From positions 1 through 46,443 of the forward strand of contig JAKSDI010000175.1 of the NCBI GenBank assembly GCA_022360175.1: a stretch of 46,443 nucleotides of DNA. Direction: 5' to 3'. The first letter of the stretch is position 1. Each line of letters begins with the position of its first letter. Below are positions 32,215 through 41,116 of this stretch, in pieces. A program made the translations under genes and the position numbers. Origin of the DNA: Chitinophagales bacterium (GTDB lineage: Bacteria; Bacteroidota; Bacteroidia; Chitinophagales; Saprospiraceae). The notes below the pieces were generated by a model. It was not told the DNA's origin and did not search any database. It saw nothing but the letters and a program-made list of their open reading frames with translations.

Positions 32215-32871
32215 ATGAGTCTAAACGATATTAATCCTGAAGTGCTTGATCTTGTACGTAAGCATTTCCCACAAATCGCAGAACGCCAATTACAGGAAGA
32301 AGTTGCCAGAGTTGGAAAGATCATGAAGTTTGAAGCTGGCCGAGTGATCATGGATTTTGGAAGCTATATTCGAATTGTTCCTCTGGTCGTAACAGGTAGC
32401 ATTAAGGTCTCTCGTGAAGATGATGAAGGAAATGAATTGTTCCTATACTACCTTCATCCAGGAGAAACCTGTTCAATGTCTTTTACCTGTTGTATGATGA
32501 ATAAGCGCAGTGAAATCAGAACCACTGCCGAAGAAGATACAGTCCTGATTGGTATTCCCACTCATGCTGCGGATAATTGGATGACTAAATATACGAGTTG
32601 GAAAAACTTTGTGATGTCTTCTTATGATCAGCGTATGCTCGAGCTGGTATACACACTAGATAATATTGCCTTTAAAAAAATGGATGAACGCTTGTTAGTT
32701 TATTTGGAAAAAAAATCGCAAGCTGTTCAATCCAAGACGCTACACGCGACACATCAGGAAATTGCTTATGATTTGAATGCATCTCGCGAAGCAGTTTCAC
32801 GCTTGCTAAAACAGTTGGAAAGAGAGGGGCATGTATCATTAGGCCGTAACCGCATCGAGTTGCTATCATAA
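32215..32871 (+). CDS. Crp/Fnr-family transcriptional regulator
   Basis: 218 aa. Cyclic-nucleotide-binding-like beta barrel at about 25-125 and a winged HTH at about 150-215 (THQEIAYDLNASREAVSRLLKQLEREG), the typical Crp/Fnr recognition helix. The effector pocket lacks the Arg-Ser pair used for cAMP, and there are no Fnr-type N-terminal cysteines; a pair CC in FTCCMMNKR near 102 could be redox-active. A palindrome TGTGA-N6-TCACT lies 34 bp after its stop, in front of the sulfate-permease gene, which is its likely target. Confidence 0.9.
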   Translation: MSLNDINPEVLDLVRKHFPQIAERQLQEEVARVGKIMKFEAGRVIMDFGSYIRIVPLVVTGSIKVSREDDEGNELFLYYLHPGETCSMSFTCCMMNKRSEIRTTAEEDTVLIGIPTHAADNWMTKYTSWKNFVMSSYDQRMLELVYTLDNIAFKKMDERLLVYLEKKSQAVQSKTLHATHQEIAYDLNASREAVSRLLKQLEREGHVSLGRNRIELLS

Positions 32872-32904
32872 TGCTGTACTAACTAATCTGAGGCTTAGGT
32901 TTAA

Positions 32905-32920
32905 TGTGACGAACATCACT
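32905..32920 (+). promoter_or_regulatory. CRP-type binding site upstream of the SulP gene
   Basis: TGTGA-CGAACA-TCACT fits the Crp/Fnr consensus TGTGA-N6-TCACA with one change. A -7-like box GACCTTTG (32942-32949) follows. With a start of transcription a few bases after that, the site would be centred near -40, the usual position for a class II activator. Confidence 0.6.
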
Positions 32921-32968
32921 GCTTATCGGAAGGCAAATACAGACCTTTGCAAAAAATAGTTCGATAAC

Positions 32969-34690
32969 ATGCGATTCAAAGACTTTTTACCGATAACAGA
33001 TTGGCTTTCCACTTATTCTAGAAAAAATATACAAGGTGATTTATCGGCAGGGCTTACAGTAGGCGTAATGTTGATTCCTCAGGGGATGGCTTATGCAATG
33101 ATTGCAGGCCTACCTCCAATTTATGGTTTATACGCTTCAACCATTCCGCTCATCTTATATGCAATCTTTGGTACTTCCCGTCAATTGGCAGTAGGCCCTG
33201 TAGCAATGGTATCATTGCTTACCGCAGCAGGAATAGGAGCTATGGCTGAAGCTGGCTCTGATACATATATTGCCTTAGCCATTGCACTGGCATTATTTGT
33301 AGGGCTTATACAATTTCTGTTAGGTGTTTTCCGGCTTGGGTTTTTAGTCAACTTCCTATCTCATCCTGTGATCAGTGGCTTTACATCAGCTGCTGCTCTC
33401 ATTATTGGCTTATCGCAATTGAAACACTTATTGGGAGTGGATATTGCCCGTAGCCATCATGTGCATGAAATACTTATTCAGGCTTTTGAAAGAATTGGTG
33501 AAATTAACTGGGGGGCGTTTGGTATTGGCATTGGAGGGATTATTCTGATTTTAGCAGCCAAACGCATCAACAAAAAAATTCCCGGGCCGCTTCTTGCCGT
33601 TGTATTTGGCATTTTTGCTGTTTGGGGAATGGGGCTTCAGGAATTGGGCGTTAAAATTGTAGGCACCGTACCTGATGGGCTTCCTCAATTGGTGATACCT
33701 CAGTTGAACATGGAAAATTTAAACTCCTTATTGCCAATTGCTTTAACTATTGCATTGGTAAGCTTTATGGAAAGTATCGCCGTTGCAAAAGCCATCCAGG
33801 CCAAACATAAAGATTATAAGGTAAGTGCCAATCAGGAGCTAATAGCACTAGGTGTGGCTAATATAGGAGGGGCTTTCTTCCAGTCATATCCTGTAACAGG
33901 CGGTTTTTCCCGCACAGCAGTAAACGATCAGGCAGGTGCTAAAACAGGTTTGGCTGCAATCATTAGCGCAGTATTGATTGCACTGACACTTCTTTTCTTA
34001 ACTCCTTTATTTTATTACCTGCCCAAGGCAATTCTTGCTTCTGTTATTATGGTCGCAGTTTTTGGTTTAATAGATATTAAAGAGGCACGTCACTTGTGGC
34101 ATACAGATCGTACTGATTTCTGGATGTTGATAGTAACCTTTATTGGTACGCTGACATTAGGTATAGAGCAAGGTATTTTGATTGGTGTTGCCCTTTCATT
34201 AGGCATTATTATTTTCCGCACGACTAAGCCTCATTTTGCCGTACTGGGGAAAATTCCAGGGGAGGCTCACTATAAGAATATCAGCAGGTTTAATCAGCTA
34301 GAACAACGTGATGATATTTTAGTGATGCGCTTTGATGCTCGCCTGTACTTTGCTAATGTGAATTACTTTAAGGACACTATCGAAGCAGCAATAGAAAAGC
34401 GGAAAGACACTATAAAGTTATTTGTATTGGATGCTAATAGTATCAACGCTATAGACAGTAGTGGGGTACATGCATTAGAAGAAATACTCGCCTACTGTAG
34501 AAGTTTGGGAATTGATATGGCGATGACTAGTGTTAAAGGCCCATTAAGAGACCAATTGCAAAAAGCCCATTTTGATAAACACTTAGGAGAAGAAAAATTC
34601 TTTATACGTATACAGCTTGCCGTAGATGTATTCGATAATAAAAAACCAGAATTACTGAACGAATACGTATTGCAAACGAACGGAAACTAA
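32969..34690 (+). CDS. SulP-family anion (sulfate) permease with STAS domain
   Basis: 573 aa. About 12-14 membrane helices in the first 420 residues with the SulP landmarks IQGDLSAGLTVGVMLIPQGMAYA and FQSYPVTGGFSRTAVN. A cytoplasmic STAS domain follows at about 440-560 (LYFANVNYFKD ... VLDANSINAIDSSGVHAL), where the DSSG segment is the usual regulatory loop. It moves sulfate or another small anion (bicarbonate in some members) across the inner membrane with protons or sodium. A Crp/Fnr gene and a matching site precede it, so regulation by that neighbour is likely. A hairpin just after the stop ends the transcript. Confidence 0.93.
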   Translation: MRFKDFLPITDWLSTYSRKNIQGDLSAGLTVGVMLIPQGMAYAMIAGLPPIYGLYASTIPLILYAIFGTSRQLAVGPVAMVSLLTAAGIGAMAEAGSDTYIALAIALALFVGLIQFLLGVFRLGFLVNFLSHPVISGFTSAAALIIGLSQLKHLLGVDIARSHHVHEILIQAFERIGEINWGAFGIGIGGIILILAAKRINKKIPGPLLAVVFGIFAVWGMGLQELGVKIVGTVPDGLPQLVIPQLNMENLNSLLPIALTIALVSFMESIAVAKAIQAKHKDYKVSANQELIALGVANIGGAFFQSYPVTGGFSRTAVNDQAGAKTGLAAIISAVLIALTLLFLTPLFYYLPKAILASVIMVAVFGLIDIKEARHLWHTDRTDFWMLIVTFIGTLTLGIEQGILIGVALSLGIIIFRTTKPHFAVLGKIPGEAHYKNISRFNQLEQRDDILVMRFDARLYFANVNYFKDTIEAAIEKRKDTIKLFVLDANSINAIDSSGVHALEEILAYCRSLGIDMAMTSVKGPLRDQLQKAHFDKHLGEEKFFIRIQLAVDVFDNKKPELLNEYVLQTNGN

Positions 34691-34697
34691 GAGCTAA

Positions 34698-34758
34698 AAG
34701 GGTAATACTTGAGAGTATGCATACGGCAAAATGACTTCAACTTTATGGTATTACCCTT
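34698..34758. terminator. Bidirectional terminator between SulP and GT-C genes
   Basis: AAGGGTAATAC (34698-34708) pairs perfectly with GTATTACCCTT (34748-34758). It lies between two convergent genes, 7 bp from each stop. The loop is long (39 bases). Confidence 0.65.
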
Positions 34759-34764
34759 ATTCAT

Positions 34765-36312
34765 TTATTTTTTATCATCTCTTATATCAAATATCCATAC
34801 TCCTTTATGGTATCCTATTTTTTTGTTAAGAAATGGCTGTATGCTTTCCTTTTGAAGGTATGAGCTATCATTGATGATTAAATATTCTGTTCCCAGGTTT
34901 TGCATGTGTTTGATGTTGATATCATTACCAATGAAAGCTTGTGTATGCCCCGGATTATTCATAAGATACAATGTAATATTTGGGCTTCGATCTTTTAGGC
35001 TTACTACTTTATCAGTTCGACAGATACCCAATGATCTAAGATATGCTTCTAGTTGGTAAGAACCTGGAGGTAGATCACTCATGAACTGCTTTTCGTTGTA
35101 ACGAAGCCATTGTATGTGACTGTTTTGATAAATAGCGAGTGTGCTAAGCCCCGTCAATATTATTCCTACTCCCCAATGAATGATGTAATGATTTTGCTTT
35201 TTCATCCATCTCCATAACAATTCAGACATGGTAATGAGTAGAAATGCAGGGTATACAAGGATACTCAAAAAATAATAATCATGTAAAGCAAAGGCTTTAA
35301 GAAAAAGAACAGAGTAAGCGGCTACTCCAAGTAACAGTATGAGTGTAATCCATTTTAGTTGTTTGTGGAGCTTATTCCAAAAAAGGAAAAAAAGTAATCC
35401 TGTCACTACTGTAAAATTTATAATGACGGTGTGGTGAAAGTGTGATGACCATACTTTTTTGATCATCCAGTGCGTCAGTTTCCACTCTTCGTCGTTCATT
35501 TCCCACATAGGATATATACCAATAAGACTTTGCCTATTACCATTTATTCCATTGAAGTATCGAGCATAACTATACCAACTATAGGCCAAACCGATTACAA
35601 CAAAACAAATTAAAATAAAATGAAGGATGTGTTTCTTAGGTAATTTAATATTTGATGTCCATTTAAAAGGAAACTGCCCTATTATAACCAGACAAATAAT
35701 AGCTACAAAACTTATTGCTTCTGAAGCTTTTATCAGGCTCGCTAAAGCCATAAATACTCCCATAATATACAACCATTTTACTTGCCGGAGCTGAGATTGT
35801 ACATAACGAAAAAACGCATACCATCCAATAATAACAAAACCAATAGCAGGAACATTTGGCAAAAAATTATTGGCATAGTAATAGTAAAAGGGGGTTGTAC
35901 TAAGTATTACGACTGGAAAGAGAGCCAGGTATTCATTGCCTATGAGCATAGCTCCAATTCGAAATAAAAACCACCAACTAATTATGGCTATTAAAAGATG
36001 TAAACCACGATGCAAATACTCATGGAATCCAAAAGTATCATAGAGCTTAGCGGTTATATAGTACAGAATTGGTAACTCAGCTGCTGCATAACCGTTTTTA
36101 CCTGCCTGATTATGCAACTGAGGGGTCCAGAGGCTTATATCATTTTGATGATAATTTAAAGATTGGGAAGCACAATCTGCCTGTCTCCACTGATGCACGC
36201 TTTGAGGGCGTAGAAAAATGGTTTTATGTGTTGAGGAGGCAAGAAGTAAAACTATTATATACATAGAGAAAGTGCTCCTTGCCAGAAGCTTGGAAAAATG
36301 AGAGTTGAGCAC
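34765..36312 (-). CDS. GT-C glycosyltransferase (ArnT/PMT-like), membrane protein
   Basis: 515 aa from a GTG at 36310-36312; an ATG 16 codons in (36264) is an alternative start that would drop the polar N-terminus. About ten to eleven membrane helices. The first external loop holds the motif HQWRQADCAS, including the acidic residue used by dolichol-phosphate-mannose-type transferases, and YAAAELPILYYITAKLY. It probably moves a sugar from a polyprenyl-phosphate carrier to an envelope acceptor on the periplasmic side. It stands 39 bp after the sulfotransferase-like gene on the same strand, so both may decorate the same glycan. Confidence 0.8.
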   Translation of the reverse strand: MLNSHFSKLLARSTFSMYIIVLLLASSTHKTIFLRPQSVHQWRQADCASQSLNYHQNDISLWTPQLHNQAGKNGYAAAELPILYYITAKLYDTFGFHEYLHRGLHLLIAIISWWFLFRIGAMLIGNEYLALFPVVILSTTPFYYYYANNFLPNVPAIGFVIIGWYAFFRYVQSQLRQVKWLYIMGVFMALASLIKASEAISFVAIICLVIIGQFPFKWTSNIKLPKKHILHFILICFVVIGLAYSWYSYARYFNGINGNRQSLIGIYPMWEMNDEEWKLTHWMIKKVWSSHFHHTVIINFTVVTGLLFFLFWNKLHKQLKWITLILLLGVAAYSVLFLKAFALHDYYFLSILVYPAFLLITMSELLWRWMKKQNHYIIHWGVGIILTGLSTLAIYQNSHIQWLRYNEKQFMSDLPPGSYQLEAYLRSLGICRTDKVVSLKDRSPNITLYLMNNPGHTQAFIGNDINIKHMQNLGTEYLIINDSSYLQKESIQPFLNKKIGYHKGVWIFDIRDDKK

Positions 36313-36351
36313 GTTAGAGAGAGTTTAGAGTTTAAGTATTAAATTTTAAAT

Positions 36352-37173
36352 TTACGGATTATTTTTTTCAGCGTAAGCCTTACATCTATCCCAGTCTTCT
36401 TGAAAGTATTCTTTTACTTTTTCCAATTCTGCCGGCTCAATTAAAGGATCTTTACTTAGCCAGGAATCAGGCAGGAGTAAAGATGGATATAAGATCGCAT
36501 AGCAGGCTAGTAAACGGCCACGGCGTTGAAGCCAGTGTAATATCGGTTGCTGGGAAAAAGTAGGTTGTTTTTTGCCAAATATACCCGCTGCCAGTTTACG
36601 CATTACTTTAAGCTGCTTCGTATTATACGAACGATGGACTTTAGCCAGAGACACATCTTCTTTGTTGTAATAAGTATTCGAATAGGTCGTAATTTTATCA
36701 AAAAACGCCCAGGGATCTGCTCTTAGTTCATCATAGAAGAGCACTAGTGGTTTGTGATTGAAATAACGTTCTAGATGCTCCAGATTCGTATAAAAGGTTA
36801 CATGTTTACGTTTCCATAAACCATTATCCTCTTTAACGTCAAAAAAACCAGTAAAGGGCAAGTGCCCACCGTTTTTAACATATCTTCTATATTGGGAAGC
36901 TATCCAGCTGTCATGCCTGCGAAATATGATAATGGGGTGAGCATCCGGATACTGAGAAGAAAACCACCGCACTTCATCTTCTAGTTGCTGATCAAATTCA
37001 CGTGATACAAAGTATCTTTCATAATCTCTTTTAGCAATTATATCAGGAGACTTACGGTAACGGTTTGTTTTGATATAGTGTATATTCTGAAGCTTTGGGA
37101 AAAAGCTGTGTTGAAGATATGTGGATGCTACTTTACCCAAACCTACGTGGAAATATATTTCTGGTGACGTCAT
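36352..37173 (-). CDS. Sulfotransferase-like protein
   Basis: 273 aa. The N-terminus reads YFHVGLGKVASTYLQ, a P-loop-like 5'-phosphosulfate-binding motif of PAPS-dependent sulfotransferases. IIIFRRHDSWIASQYRRYV matches the 3'-phosphate motif (RxxxxxxxSxYR). Both are needed to hold the PAPS cofactor, so an active sulfotransferase is plausible; the acceptor is unknown. Neighbours are a GT-C transferase downstream and a TPR protein upstream, with a sulfate permease nearby, so sulfation of a surface glycan is a fair inference. No signal peptide. Confidence 0.75.
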   Translation of the reverse strand: MTSPEIYFHVGLGKVASTYLQHSFFPKLQNIHYIKTNRYRKSPDIIAKRDYERYFVSREFDQQLEDEVRWFSSQYPDAHPIIIFRRHDSWIASQYRRYVKNGGHLPFTGFFDVKEDNGLWKRKHVTFYTNLEHLERYFNHKPLVLFYDELRADPWAFFDKITTYSNTYYNKEDVSLAKVHRSYNTKQLKVMRKLAAGIFGKKQPTFSQQPILHWLQRRGRLLACYAILYPSLLLPDSWLSKDPLIEPAELEKVKEYFQEDWDRCKAYAEKNNP

Positions 37174-37226
37174 TAAAATACCTTTATTTATAGGGCAAAG
37201 ATAAGACGTAAACTATTTATCTCCAC

Positions 37227-38846
37227 TCAATCTTTAATTTTCATGCGATACCTGTTTATTAAATCAGATAATCGAGCTTCATTAGCATATTGGTTATATG
37301 GAGCCTCATTAATATTTATAGCATTAGTATTCATGCCTAATTGAAAAGACTTTTCCAGGTAGAGGTAAAAACTATCGACTTGGCCTGTATAGGCAAAAGT
37401 TTCAGCCAGAGTAGAGTAGGGGTATCCCACAGAATGATCAATTTCTATCGCCATGCGGATGGTATTAAAAGCATCATTATGTTGCTCCAATTGATTATAT
37501 GCCATAGCTGTATAGTTGAGCATCTGCTGTTGAGGTTGAGACAACTTACCATCTAGATCGGCTTTTCGATAAATGCTAATCACTTTTTTATATTCTCCCT
37601 TTTCATAATGCCATTTTGTCAAAGACCTCATAATAAAACCTTCTGAAGGATCGATTTCAAAAGCGGTGTATGCATGCTTCAACCCAGTTACTGTATCTCC
37701 TTTAGCTAATGCTCCCATTGCTTTGATCGCATATTTAAGGGCACTTTCACCAGCTTTTTTTTCAGCCTCTTCAGCAAGTTCTAGTGCTTCCTCTATTTCT
37801 CCTCTCGATAGTTTACTATCTGCCCAGTTGGTCCAGAGGTAGGCTTCATTAGGAGCTAGTGCAATTGCTTGTTGGAAAGCACTATCTGCTCCTTCATAAT
37901 CTTTCATCCAATGTAAAAGCCATGCTAAATTATTAATACGATCAATATTGTCAGGAGAATACTTAACGGATTGTCGCATATTATGAACGGCATCAGGATA
38001 TAAACCTAAATGTTGCTGTATCCAGGCTAATCGGAGATATGCTAATGCAAAATCAGGCTTTACATAAGCTGCTTTTTGAAATTTGTGAGCAGCTTCTTCT
38101 CTCTTACCCTGTTTTTCCAAAATACTTCCCCAGGCCAAATAAGCCCAGTGCATTTCCTGGGGGCGTTTTTGTATAATGTATCTGGTGAGTGCCAGGGCTT
38201 CATCAAAATGTTCTCTCCTGTATTTCACCACTGCTAGTCTATAAGGATCGGTATTTTTTATAACCCCCTCTGCTCCCAAATTAATAAGTTGTTTTATTGT
38301 AGCTGCCTCATTATCACCTCCTTCAGATAAATAGAAATGTTGGGGAGGATAACCACTCATTCTTAATACCAGTTCATAGTGATTGTCCACTTTGGTTATT
38401 TCGCCCCCTATGGTTTTGTTGTCTTTACCAAATAATGAACGTAGGTGAAAGGTAACAGATCGAAGGGACATACCTACACCCATGACGGCAAGATTAAGTT
38501 CTGGCTCATTGTGATTATGTAAAAAGATAGAATCTTCTTTTACAGAACTAGCTTCTCCTTTTAGCCTGTCTACCTGGTCGGAGATACGTTGGGCAACAAT
38601 ACTGCCTGTAAATCCACTTGTCTCCAATTGCTGAGGTACACTGAAAGCTTCAATGATATATCCCTGATCTTTGAAAGTACGATAGGCAAAAAGTACAATC
38701 ACTATGGCTAAGAATAATACAGCCGTCCTCACCAGAATGTGCGAGATATCTTCTAATGCAGAAGCAATGCGAGAAAGGCTTAAGTACTTCTTTCCTAGCC
38801 TGAAGAAAGGGCGTTTTTGAATACCCCTGATCAGTTTTTTTACCAT
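37227..38846 (-). CDS. TPR-repeat protein with an N-terminal membrane anchor
   Basis: 539 aa from the ATG at 38844-38846; the longer frame has only a TTG. One membrane helix at about 45-65 (ILVRTAVLFLAIVIVLFAY), then a domain of unknown type (about 80-195), then at least seven tetratricopeptide repeats from about 200 to the end (for example ALTRYIIQKRPQEMHWAYLAWG, FALAYLRLAWIQQHL). TPR arrays act as scaffolds for protein complexes. It lies 87 bp after the symporter gene and 53 bp before the sulfotransferase-like gene, so it may belong to the same leftward transcript. Confidence 0.8.
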   Translation of the reverse strand: MVKKLIRGIQKRPFFRLGKKYLSLSRIASALEDISHILVRTAVLFLAIVIVLFAYRTFKDQGYIIEAFSVPQQLETSGFTGSIVAQRISDQVDRLKGEASSVKEDSIFLHNHNEPELNLAVMGVGMSLRSVTFHLRSLFGKDNKTIGGEITKVDNHYELVLRMSGYPPQHFYLSEGGDNEAATIKQLINLGAEGVIKNTDPYRLAVVKYRREHFDEALALTRYIIQKRPQEMHWAYLAWGSILEKQGKREEAAHKFQKAAYVKPDFALAYLRLAWIQQHLGLYPDAVHNMRQSVKYSPDNIDRINNLAWLLHWMKDYEGADSAFQQAIALAPNEAYLWTNWADSKLSRGEIEEALELAEEAEKKAGESALKYAIKAMGALAKGDTVTGLKHAYTAFEIDPSEGFIMRSLTKWHYEKGEYKKVISIYRKADLDGKLSQPQQQMLNYTAMAYNQLEQHNDAFNTIRMAIEIDHSVGYPYSTLAETFAYTGQVDSFYLYLEKSFQLGMNTNAININEAPYNQYANEARLSDLINRYRMKIKD

Positions 38847-38933
38847 GATTGCTGGGATGATTGATTGATTGTCAAGCTTTACTGGGCTAAATAACTGCCT
38901 AAGTAAAGTTAACAAAATAATCAAACATCAAGC

Positions 38934-40664
38934 TTATTTGATATCTACTGTGGCTGCTTGTTTATCTCCCTTCATACCTCCAATATGGAAAAGCCATGCA
39001 AAAAACATAACAAGAGCACAACCGATCAAATTAAGCCACAAATACGCAATTTGAATGTATTCAAATGCATTGAGCGTAAAGATGATTAAGACAATTACCT
39101 CTGCAATCATAGCTCCCATAAAAACAGCTCGGCCACCTACCTTTTTCATAAAAAAGGCAACAAGGAAAATCCCCAGGATAGCTCCATAAAATAGTGACCC
39201 GACAATATTTACTGCCTGAATAAGATTTTCGAATAAATCAGCAGTAGCTGCAAAAATAAGGGCGATACATCCCCAGAGAATGGTAAATGACTTGGAAGCA
39301 TTTAAATAATGACGATCACTCTTTTCTCTCACGAGGCTACGCCGATAAAGGTCGATTACAGTAGTTGTAGCCAAAGCATTCAATTCAGAAGAAGTAGAAG
39401 ACATTGCTGCTGAAAAAATCACAGCAAGTAACAAACCCACAAGCCCAATGGGCAGATAGTCCGTAACAAAAGTAATGAAGACATAATCAGAGTCTTTTAC
39501 CTTTGAGCCAGGATCTGCTTCCAGTATAAGAGCTCTGGCTTCTTCTCGTAAATCATGGTGGGTGCTTCGGAGTGCTGTTATCCGTTCTTGTGATGCACTA
39601 ATCGCAGCCTCATCTTCATTTCTGATAGATTGAATGAGCGTTCCTGCTTCCAGGCGCTGTTGCAGAAATAAGGTATTATGTTGAGCCTCTAGATCATTAT
39701 AAGTCGATTCATATTGTGTGCCTTCGAGTTTCTCTACATTGGCCTGATTGAAGTGCAAGGGCGGTTGCTGGAATTGGAAAAAGACAAATACCAATATCCC
39801 AACAAATAACACCAAAAACTGCATGGGGACTTTTAGAATACCATTAAACAGTAATCCAAGTCTACTTTCAGTAAGAGATTTACCACTCAGGTATCTCTGT
39901 ACCTGTGACTGGTCTGTACCAAAATAGGATAGAAACAAAAAGACACCTCCTAACATACCCGACCAGAAATTATATCGGTTGGATAAATTAAACTCAAAAT
40001 CAACAACATTGAGTTTTCCCATCTTTCCAGCTAATCCAACAGCATCTCCAAAAGAAACATCCGGAGGTAGTTTAAATACCAATATAATCGCTGCAATAAA
40101 CATACCTGATAAGATGACTATCATTTGCTGTTTTTGCGTAACACTTACAGCTTTGGTTCCCCCCATTACGGTGTAAAAAATAACAATGACACCAATGAAT
40201 AATACCGTCCACCTTAAACTCCAACCTAGTATAGTAGATAATATGATAGCAGGAGCATATATAGTTAGCCCTGCAGCCAATCCACGCTGTATCAGAAATA
40301 AGATTGCAGTAAGTGTGCGAGTTCGTAGATCAAACCTCCCTTCAAGATACTCATAGGCCGTATACACCTTGAGGCGATAATAAATAGGAAGGACAAATAC
40401 GCATAAAAATACCATCGCTACTGGTAAGCCAAAGTAGAATTGGGCAAATCGCATGCCATCTTCATAGGCTTGTCCAGGGGTAGATAGAAAGGTAATAGCA
40501 CTAGCTTGAGTAGCCATTACTGATAGTCCAATTGTCCACCAGGGCAAATCCCGATCGCCCATTAGGTAGCTCTGTACGTTGTCAACGCTGCGGGTTTTCC
40601 ATACTCCGTAGGCTACTATGCCCAGGAGGGTACCCATCATAATTATCCAGTCGAGGGTGCTCAT
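38934..40664 (-). CDS. Sodium:solute symporter (SSS family)
   Basis: 576 aa. LeuT-fold sodium symporter with about 13-14 membrane helices, the first reading WIIMMGTLLGIVAYGVW, and family motifs WWTIGLSVMATQASAITFLSTPGQAY and FFSAAMSSTSSELNAL (as IFSAAMSSTSSE). An extra hydrophilic loop at about 305-400 with a coiled-coil look separates two halves. It imports a small organic solute, perhaps a sugar or sialic-acid-like compound; the substrate cannot be told. A 45-codon gene for a single-helix peptide ends 19 bp upstream and is probably its accessory subunit. Confidence 0.92.
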   Translation of the reverse strand: MSTLDWIIMMGTLLGIVAYGVWKTRSVDNVQSYLMGDRDLPWWTIGLSVMATQASAITFLSTPGQAYEDGMRFAQFYFGLPVAMVFLCVFVLPIYYRLKVYTAYEYLEGRFDLRTRTLTAILFLIQRGLAAGLTIYAPAIILSTILGWSLRWTVLFIGVIVIFYTVMGGTKAVSVTQKQQMIVILSGMFIAAIILVFKLPPDVSFGDAVGLAGKMGKLNVVDFEFNLSNRYNFWSGMLGGVFLFLSYFGTDQSQVQRYLSGKSLTESRLGLLFNGILKVPMQFLVLFVGILVFVFFQFQQPPLHFNQANVEKLEGTQYESTYNDLEAQHNTLFLQQRLEAGTLIQSIRNEDEAAISASQERITALRSTHHDLREEARALILEADPGSKVKDSDYVFITFVTDYLPIGLVGLLLAVIFSAAMSSTSSELNALATTTVIDLYRRSLVREKSDRHYLNASKSFTILWGCIALIFAATADLFENLIQAVNIVGSLFYGAILGIFLVAFFMKKVGGRAVFMGAMIAEVIVLIIFTLNAFEYIQIAYLWLNLIGCALVMFFAWLFHIGGMKGDKQAATVDIK

Positions 40665-40683
40665 GCCAGTTTCAGGTATTCAG

Positions 40684-40821
40684 TCAGGAATAGAATTGGG
40701 TGAAAAAATAAAACAAGATGATGATGATGGCATGAAGGATTAACACAAATGCATACATTTGCTTCCAGGTCTTAAAGATTGGAGGAGGTGGCTCCTCTTG
40801 TAGTGGATTGGGCGTGTTCAT
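40684..40821 (-). CDS. Small single-helix membrane peptide upstream of the SSS symporter
   Basis: 45 aa, start ATG at 40819-40821, stop TGA at 40684-40686. The first 18 residues are Pro/Glu-rich (NPLQEEPPPPIFK), followed by one membrane helix (YAFVLILHAIIIILFYFF). It ends 19 bp before the symporter start on the same strand. Small membrane subunits next to SSS transporters are known in several lineages, so a helper of the symporter is the likely role. The family was not recognised by name. Confidence 0.65.
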   Translation of the reverse strand: MNTPNPLQEEPPPPIFKTWKQMYAFVLILHAIIIILFYFFTQFYS

Positions 40822-41116
40822 CTTTCAGGCGTGTCTCGGTTACTTTAACACAAAGTGTGTATGAGTGCTCTAAAATCTAATTAAAGAAGATAGATTTACT
40901 CTGATGAGCTAAAAATAGTGTATGAACACAGAAAGAAAGAAATTTTAACGATTCTTAACGCTTAAGGCCCTTATCTGTGAAGTAGCTTAAAAATTGCTAT
41001 TAAATAAAAACAGGGGTAGAATGAAAATTCTAAACCCCTGTTTTATGTTTTGTCAATAGTTTGAATAAGCGACCTCTTGAGTAGCTTTTAACTAATCTAG
41101 GTACACCAGGCAACTA
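40822..41116. other. Intergenic stretch with FabI terminator
   Basis: No gene. It should hold the promoter for the leftward small-peptide/symporter transcript in its first ~100 bp; ACACTTTG on the minus strand around 40850 is a partial -7 box only. The terminator at 41007-41044 lies in the right part. Confidence 0.4.
41007..41044. terminator. Terminator downstream of fabI
   Basis: AAAACAGGGGT (41007-41017) pairs perfectly with ACCCCTGTTTT (41034-41044), with an extra AAT/ATT pair inside. The A and T tracts make it work on both strands; it lies 72 bp after the fabI stop. Confidence 0.85.
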
